Shown here: one piece after another, positions 59,133 through 64,000 of the stretch
Numbering within the stretch: position 1 is the first letter of the stretch
Layout: every line of letters begins with the position of its first letter
Origin: Bacteroidota bacterium
GTDB taxonomy: Bacteria > Bacteroidota > Bacteroidia > Flavobacteriales_D > Crocinitomicaceae
NCBI GenBank assembly: GCA_016866255.1
Contig: VGMY01000006.1
Location: 1-64,000, forward strand
DNA: 64,000 nt
Direction: 5' to 3'
The notes under the pieces: generated by a model
Seen by the model: the letters and a program-made list of their open reading frames with translations, nothing else
What the model was told of the DNA's origin: nothing
Databases searched by the model: none
Made by a program: the position numbers and the translations under genes

Positions 59133-61559
59133 CTATAGATTTGGGAATTGGGTGGGATTGGCTTTGGACATAATTTCGTATACACGCTCTACAATATCAT
59201 CGATGCTTGGTTTTGAGAAATAGTCACCGTCGGTTCCATAGGCAGGACGATGGTCTTTTGCTGTCAACGTATGCGGTGCTTCGTCGAGGTGGTAATACCC
59301 CCCTTGCTCTACGAGAATTTTTTCCAAGATGTACGCGCTTGCCCCTGCACTTACATCTTCATCAACAATAAGCAGGCGATTGGTTTTTTTGAGGGATTCT
59401 GCGATTTCGTGCCCTAAATCAAAAGGGAGTAAAGTTTGAACATCAATGATTTCGACTGAAATTTTTAAATTTTCGAAAGCTGTTGTTGCTTGTAGGCATA
59501 AATTGAGGGTGGATCCGTAGGAAACTAACGTAATATCAGTACCCTCGCGTACTACTTCAATTTTACCAAGAGGCAAGCAAAACGCTCCAAGGTTGTTGGG
59601 GATTTTTTCTTTCGTTCGGTATCCGTTCAAGGGCTCAACAATCAGTGCAGGTTCATCGGATGCTAGCAGCGTATTGTAAAATCCTGCAGCTTTCGTCATG
59701 TTTCTTGGCACGCAAACGTGTATTCCCCGCAACGAATTGACAATCATTCCCATTGGGGATCCGCTATGCCAAACCCCTTCCAAACGGTGGCCTCGGGTGC
59801 TGATGATTAGAGGTGCTTTTTGGCCGCCTTTAGTTCGATATTGGAGCGTAGCCAAATCGTCCGATAAAATTTGTATCGCATAGAGCAAGTAGTCCAGGTA
59901 TTGTATTTCGGCAATCGGTCGAAGTCCTCTCATCGCCATTCCGATTCCTTGCCCAATGATCGTGCATTCGCGAATCCCGGTATCAAAAACGCGTAAATTG
60001 CCGAAAGTTTCTTGCAGCCCTTCATAGGATTGGTTAACACCCCCTATTTTCCCTGTGTCCTCCCCAAAAATCAACAGGTTGGGATATTTTTCCAATAACA
60101 CCCGATGGTTGTCCCGAAGAATAATTCTGCCGTCCTCTTCTGGAGCATCAGGCGCATAGGTGGGTTCGACGCTCGTGACATATTTAATGGACTCAGGCGA
60201 TTCACTGAATAAATAGGACGAGTAGCGATTATGGCTTTCTGCTTTTTTTTCATCAAGCCATTTTCGGAGGGCAGCTTTCTCGGAATCCCCCGAAAATCGA
60301 ATGCTGATGAGCGCTTGACGAGCCAAAGAAAAAACTTCTTTTCTTAACGGTTCTCGGCTATCCAGCAGGGAATTCAATCTGTTTTCAATTGCTGCATCGA
60401 GGGCTCCTTGTTGGATGAGTGGCTTGAGCAACGATTCAAGTGAATGACACTCGGTTTTGATCTCATCAATGTATAAATTCCATGCTGCATTTTTCGCTTC
60501 ACGCACCTCAGTTTTTGCCTCTTCGGAAATACGGTCCAATTCTTCTGCGGTGGCAAGGGATTGTGGACCCCCATCGTAAGAGGTAATCCATTCTTTAAAT
60601 TTGACGATACAATCGTGGGTTTTTTCCCATTCCATTCGTTCGGCACTTTTATAGCGTTCATGCGATCCAGAAGTGGAGTGGCCCTGCGGTTGATTTACTT
60701 CCTCTACGTGAACGAGCACGGGAATATGTTCCTCGCGGGCTGTTTTAACCGCTTTTTCATAGGTTCGGCATAAATGGGGGTAATCCCAACCTCGCGTCTT
60801 AAGAATTTCAAAACCGGGAATGTGTTCTGTGCGTTGAAAACCTGCCAAGGCCTCAGAAATACTGTTTTTGGTGGTTTGAAGTTCACGAGGTACAGAAATT
60901 CCAAATCCGTCGTCCCAAACCGACATCACCATGGGCACTTGTAATACCCCTGCAGCATTCATGGTTTCCCAAAAGGACCCTTCCGACGTGGAGGCATCTC
61001 CGATTGAACCAAAGGCAACTTCATTGCCTTGAATGGAAAATTGTTGAAATTCAGGGGCATTCAGGGCCGGATTTTGTCGATAGATTTTGGAGGCCAAGGC
61101 AAGACCAAGAAGTCGTGGCATCTGACCGGAAGTGGGCGAGATATCCGCCGAGCTGTTTTTTTGCTCGGTTAAGTTTTTCCATTTTCCCGATTCATCAAGA
61201 TTTCTTGTTGCGAAATGCCCTCCCATTTGTCGTCCGGCTGATTGCGGTTCGATGTTGACGTCCGTGTGTGCGTAGAGGCCTGAAAAATAAACCTGAATGT
61301 TCAATTCTCCGATGGCCATCATCCATGTTTGGTCTCGATAATAACCCGAACGAAAATCTCCTTTTTTGAATTGTTTTGCCAAAGCAATTTGCGCCAATTC
61401 CTTTCCGTCACCGAAGATTCCAAATTTTGCTTTTCCGGTTAAAACCTCTTTTCGACCCAGCAGTGAGGCCTCACGTGAAAGGCATGCTAACTTGAAATCG
61501 GAAAGAACCTCTTGTTGGAATTTGACAAAGTCGTAAGCTTCGGTCGCAGGCGCGGACAT
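59133..61559 (-). CDS. 2-oxoacid dehydrogenase E1, fused alpha and beta subunits (branched-chain type)
   Basis: An 808-residue fusion. Residues about 30-390 are the E1-alpha part with the thiamine diphosphate site GDASTSEGSFWETMNAAG (about 190) and VWDDGFGIS. Residues about 470-808 are the E1-beta part (LLIFGEDTGKIGGVNQSYEG, FDTGIRECTIIGQGIGMAMRGLRP-like segment, and STLNLCLQAT). Such alpha-beta fusions in Bacteroidota are annotated as branched-chain 2-oxoacid (2-oxoisovalerate) dehydrogenase E1, which would supply branched acyl-CoA primers. No E2 or E3 gene is adjacent. ATG 61559 follows a TATATTTG box; the longer start at 61631 would lie upstream of the promoter. Confidence 0.9.
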   Translation of the reverse strand: MSAPATEAYDFVKFQQEVLSDFKLACLSREASLLGRKEVLTGKAKFGIFGDGKELAQIALAKQFKKGDFRSGYYRDQTWMMAIGELNIQVYFSGLYAHTDVNIEPQSAGRQMGGHFATRNLDESGKWKNLTEQKNSSADISPTSGQMPRLLGLALASKIYRQNPALNAPEFQQFSIQGNEVAFGSIGDASTSEGSFWETMNAAGVLQVPMVMSVWDDGFGISVPRELQTTKNSISEALAGFQRTEHIPGFEILKTRGWDYPHLCRTYEKAVKTAREEHIPVLVHVEEVNQPQGHSTSGSHERYKSAERMEWEKTHDCIVKFKEWITSYDGGPQSLATAEELDRISEEAKTEVREAKNAAWNLYIDEIKTECHSLESLLKPLIQQGALDAAIENRLNSLLDSREPLRKEVFSLARQALISIRFSGDSEKAALRKWLDEKKAESHNRYSSYLFSESPESIKYVTSVEPTYAPDAPEEDGRIILRDNHRVLLEKYPNLLIFGEDTGKIGGVNQSYEGLQETFGNLRVFDTGIRECTIIGQGIGMAMRGLRPIAEIQYLDYLLYAIQILSDDLATLQYRTKGGQKAPLIISTRGHRLEGVWHSGSPMGMIVNSLRGIHVCVPRNMTKAAGFYNTLLASDEPALIVEPLNGYRTKEKIPNNLGAFCLPLGKIEVVREGTDITLVSYGSTLNLCLQATTAFENLKISVEIIDVQTLLPFDLGHEIAESLKKTNRLLIVDEDVSAGASAYILEKILVEQGGYYHLDEAPHTLTAKDHRPAYGTDGDYFSKPSIDDIVERVYEIMSKANPTQFPNL

Positions 61560-61575
61560 AAGACACAATTTTGTG

Positions 61576-61583
61576 CAAATATA
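61576..61583 (-). promoter_or_regulatory. -7 promoter box (TATATTTG) for the E1 fusion gene
   Basis: Exact TAnnTTTG match on the minus strand, 16 bases before the ATG at 61559. Confidence 0.5.
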
Positions 61584-61640
61584 GGCAAAACAAATGCGAG
61601 AAGTGCGTGAGGGTTGGTGAGAATTTTGCAATTTTACAAG

Positions 61641-62342
61641 GTGAAAATAGAAATTTGTGCAGCCAGTGTAGAGGCCTTGCAGGGAGCTCTTGCGTTACAT
61701 GTCGATCGTGTTGAGGTGTGCTCCTGTCTTGAACAGGGAGGGCTTTCTCCCTCTATTGGTTTTATACAAACTGCGTTGGATTTAGGGCTGAATACCCAAG
61801 TGCTGGTGCGGCCTCGGTCGGGGGGGTTCTTGTACTCTTCGGAGGAAAAAGCCTTAATATCCCGAGAAATTAAATTGTTGGAATCGATGGGCGTGCACGG
61901 GGTGGTTTTTGGTGCACTGGATGCCAATTTGCGCTTGGACAAAGCTTTAATGGACCAAGTACGGAACGATTTTTCAAACGAACTCACCTATCATCGAGCG
62001 TTTGATGATTTGGTGGAATGGCAAACGGATTTGGACGGGTTAGTCGAGATTGGGGTAAATCGGCTTTTGTCTTCAGGCTTGGCCACCTCTGTTGTAAATG
62101 GTATTCCAACGTTGTGTGAAATGGTCGATCATTCGAAAGGACGCATTGAAATCATGGTAGGAGGGGGGATTAACCTCATGAATCTGCCCGAAATCCTGCT
62201 AAAAGTACAACCGGATGCCATACATTTCTCAGCTTCCACCAAGGAATCCCAAGATCCAAATTCATTCTTCTCCGAAGAACGGCTAGTTTTTGATGTCAAT
62301 AAGGCGATGAAGTTGGTAGAGTTGTGCCGAAATTTCAGTTAG
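61641..62342 (+). CDS. cutC: CutC family protein
   Basis: A 233-residue TIM-barrel protein of the CutC family. The start IEICAASVEALQGAL, the segment RVEVCSCLEQGGLSPS, VLVRPRSGGFLYS and the later TYHRAFDD match the family, including the conserved Cys and Arg residues. CutC was first linked to copper tolerance in E. coli, but the direct role is disputed. I chose GTG 61641, which gives the standard KIEIC-type start; TTG 61614 adds nine residues. It is divergent from the E1 fusion. Confidence 0.92.
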   Translation: MKIEICAASVEALQGALALHVDRVEVCSCLEQGGLSPSIGFIQTALDLGLNTQVLVRPRSGGFLYSSEEKALISREIKLLESMGVHGVVFGALDANLRLDKALMDQVRNDFSNELTYHRAFDDLVEWQTDLDGLVEIGVNRLLSSGLATSVVNGIPTLCEMVDHSKGRIEIMVGGGINLMNLPEILLKVQPDAIHFSASTKESQDPNSFFSEERLVFDVNKAMKLVELCRNFS

Positions 62343-62368
62343 TCCTCGTCAAATAACCGCAATTTTTG

Positions 62369-62381
62369 TGACATTTTGTCA
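62369..62381. promoter_or_regulatory. Perfect inverted repeat upstream of grpE
   Basis: TGACA TTT TGTCA is a perfect 13-base palindrome with a 3-base centre. It overlaps a TTG that sits 18 bases before a weak -7-like box (GCAGTTTG, 62397-62404), so a bound regulator could block or position RNA polymerase. Confidence 0.5.
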
Positions 62382-62444
62382 AAGCAAGGGATTATCGCAG
62401 TTTGGAACTTTTATTGTTCACAGTAAAAAAAAATTAAATCCATC

Positions 62445-62981
62445 ATGAGGAGAAAAAAAATGAATCCGGAAAATAATGCGACTACTGAGAGCGATTCTGA
62501 TAAAACGCCGACAGAATTGGAAGTCCTGGAGCAGCGAATTGCTGAACTGGAATTAGGATTAAAAGAGCAGGAGGATAAATACACGCGCTTGTATGCTGAA
62601 TTTGAAAACTACCGAAAGCGAAGCATACGAGAAAAAGCCGATTACCTTTCGGCAGCAAGTCAAGACATGATAGTGGCATTGCTGCCCGTGTTAGATGACT
62701 TTGAAAGGGCAGTTGCCAACAACGCAAAGATTGAAGATACAGCTTTGTTGAAAAATGGTTTTTCCTTAATTTTTAACAAGGTACATCAAATATTAGAGGC
62801 CAAAGGTTTGAAATCCATGGAAACGCTCAACCAGGATTTTAATTACGAGTTGCATGAGGCCATAGCCAATGTACCCACCGAGAATGATGAACAAAAAGGC
62901 AAAGTCATGGATCAAGTGGAAAAAGGATATTTTTTAAACGATAAAGTAATACGCTACGCAAAAGTGGTGGTTGGTCAGTAA
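62445..62981 (+). CDS. grpE: Nucleotide exchange factor GrpE
   Basis: A 178-residue GrpE. An acidic disordered start leads into the dimerising coiled coil (about 27-70), the segment YAEFENYRKRS (about 53-63) and the four-helix bundle with LLPVLDDFERA. The C-terminal beta domain holds NYELHEAIANVP and VEKGYFLNDKVIRYAKVVV. GrpE releases ADP from DnaK and acts as a thermosensor. ATG 62445 overlaps an AGGAG stretch that precedes a second ATG at 62460, so the true start may be five residues downstream. dnaJ follows after six bases. Confidence 0.95.
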   Translation: MRRKKMNPENNATTESDSDKTPTELEVLEQRIAELELGLKEQEDKYTRLYAEFENYRKRSIREKADYLSAASQDMIVALLPVLDDFERAVANNAKIEDTALLKNGFSLIFNKVHQILEAKGLKSMETLNQDFNYELHEAIANVPTENDEQKGKVMDQVEKGYFLNDKVIRYAKVVVGQ

Positions 62982-62987
62982 AATGCG

Positions 62988-64000
62988 ATGAGTAAAAAAA
63001 GAGATTACTACGAAGTGTTGGGGGTGTCCCGAAGCGCCTCAGAAAGCGAAATCAAGAGTGCTTACAGAAAGTTAGCCCTGAAATATCATCCGGACAAAAA
63101 TGCCGATAATCCGGATGCCGAGGAAAAATTCAAGGAAGCAGCCGAGGCATACGAGGTGCTATCAAACGCTGAAAAGAAGTCTCAATATGATCGATTTGGT
63201 CACGATGGTTTGAAGGGAGGTTTTGGATCGGGGATGAATATGGAAGATATTTTTTCTCAGTTTGGCGATATTTTCGGCGGTGCATTTGGTGGGAGTTTTG
63301 GCGGTTCGCGATCAGGTAATCGGGTAGTTAAAGGTTCCAACCTGCGGGTCAAGATGAAACTCACGTTGGAGGAAATTGCCACAGGGGTAAAAAAGAAAAT
63401 CAAGGTAAATAAATTGGTTCAAGCCGAAGGGGTTACCTTCAAAACGTGCACTGCCTGTAATGGTACCGGACGAATTAGCCGCGTAACGCAAACTTTTTTG
63501 GGGGCCATGCAAACTCAATCAACCTGTAACGTATGTCAGGGAGCAGGTCAGGTTATCGACAACCGACCAGCAGATACCGATGCTTACGGATTAAGAAAAC
63601 AGGAGGAAATTGTTGAAGTTGAAATTCCGGCAGGGGTAGAGGATGAGATGCAGTTGTCTTTAAGGGGCAAAGGAAATGCAGGCCCTTTCAATGGAATAAA
63701 CGGCGACTTAATCGTTGTTATTGAAGAATTAGAACACAAGGAGCTCAAGCGAGAAAATGAAAACATTCACTACGAAGCCGTGATAACGTTCAGCGATGCC
63801 GTTCTCGGGGCTTCCTTGGAAATTCCAACATTGGGAGGCAAAGCGAAAATAAAAATTGAGCCAGGTACGCAAAGCGGTAAAGTACTCCGCTTGAAAGGTA
63901 AAGGTTTAGCGGCAATTCAAGGATACGGAACAGGAGATCTGCTCGTTCATATTCATGTTTGGACCCCAACCCATTTATCCAAGGAGGAAAAGGCGTGGTT
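62988..64000 (+). CDS. dnaJ: Chaperone DnaJ (partial, 3' end beyond the right edge)
   Basis: The first 337 residues of DnaJ are present. J domain with HPD in [10 protein letters not shown] (about 35), a Gly/Phe-rich linker ([15 protein letters not shown] to FGGSFGGS, about 75-105), then the zinc region and the substrate-binding beta domains. Only two CxxCxGxG motifs occur (CTACNGTG and CNVCQGAG, about 150-190) instead of four. The retained pair matches motifs 2 and 3, so one zinc centre remains and the centre made by motifs 1 and 4 is missing. DnaJ recruits substrates to DnaK. It forms an operon with grpE; dnaK is not in the window. Confidence 0.95.
   Translation, partial: MSKKRDYYEVLGVSRSASESEIKSAYRKLALKYHPDKNADNPDAEEKFKEAAEAYEVLSNAEKKSQYDRFGHDGLKGGFGSGMNMEDIFSQFGDIFGGAFGGSFGGSRSGNRVVKGSNLRVKMKLTLEEIATGVKKKIKVNKLVQAEGVTFKTCTACNGTGRISRVTQTFLGAMQTQSTCNVCQGAGQVIDNRPADTDAYGLRKQEEIVEVEIPAGVEDEMQLSLRGKGNAGPFNGINGDLIVVIEELEHKELKRENENIHYEAVITFSDAVLGASLEIPTLGGKAKIKIEPGTQSGKVLRLKGKGLAAIQGYGTGDLLVHIHVWTPTHLSKEEKAW

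Noticed and set aside
62369-62381. CIRCE element for HrcA
   Set aside because: The palindrome TGACATTTTGTCA does not match TTAGCACTC-N9-GAGTGCTAA.

Overview
The window is chromosomal DNA from a member of the Bacteroidota, most likely order Flavobacteriales (a Crocinitomicaceae- or Cryomorphaceae-like lineage is my inference). Three secreted proteins look like type IX secretion (T9SS) cargo: a SprB-repeat adhesin and two proteins with C-terminal type-A sorting domains. Rho carries a long N-terminal insert, DnaJ has the halved zinc-binding region I recall from flavobacterial homologues, and many genes have a TAnnTTTG -7 promoter box close upstream of the start codon. DUF4199- and DUF2452-like proteins and a fused branched-chain-type E1 enzyme fit the same group. 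There are no rRNA genes, CRISPR arrays or insertion sequences, and I saw no tRNA gene. Genes are tightly packed: no gap exceeds about 160 bases, and ATGA-type overlaps are common.

Layout. 1-4.5 kb: a giant SprB-repeat surface protein running off the left edge. 4.6-7.7 kb: a coupled nuclease-like and von Willebrand A membrane protein pair. 7.7-11.3 kb: thiolase, a lemA-TPM-TPM unit and a small lipoprotein-like gene. 11.4-15.6 kb: a translesion polymerase pair, dinB plus a short dnaE with a degenerate PHP domain. 15.6-20 kb: a DUF2452-like protein, an FAD oxidoreductase and a large coiled-coil secreted protein. 20-27 kb: mpl, DUF4199, rho, an unknown secreted protein and dnaB. 26.5-30.8 kb: dnaX, a menE-like ligase, a J-domain membrane protein and nth in one unit. 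dnaX is split by an A10 run and needs a -1 shift to make the full-length (tau-like) subunit. 30.8-37.3 kb: an Asp-box T9SS protein, a pterin dehydratase, a TraB/GumN protein and an M16 protease pair.

37.4-43.3 kb: a propeller-like protein with an NlpC/P60 hydrolase, then an overlapping minus-strand unit (phosphoribosyltransferase, murQ, arginase-family enzyme, membrane protein) and a divergent radical SAM gene. 43.3-47.9 kb: a compact cyanophycin locus with synthetase (cphA), cyanophycinase (cphB) and isoaspartyl dipeptidase (iaaA). It implies both storage and mobilisation of arginine/aspartate polymer. 48-50.5 kb: rpsO-pnp. 50.6-58.6 kb: a MopE-repeat T9SS protein, an M1 peptidase and SppA. 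58.6-61.6 kb: a thioredoxin-fold protein and the E1 fusion. 61.6 kb to the right edge: cutC and grpE-dnaJ, with dnaJ truncated by the edge.

The items most worth a second look are the dnaX slippage site, the dinB-dnaE cassette with a 15-bp direct repeat in its promoter region, and the cyanophycin locus with a symmetric sequence array between its divergent genes. Several large secreted proteins could not be assigned a function. Gene functions rest on motif recognition by eye; no database search was run.
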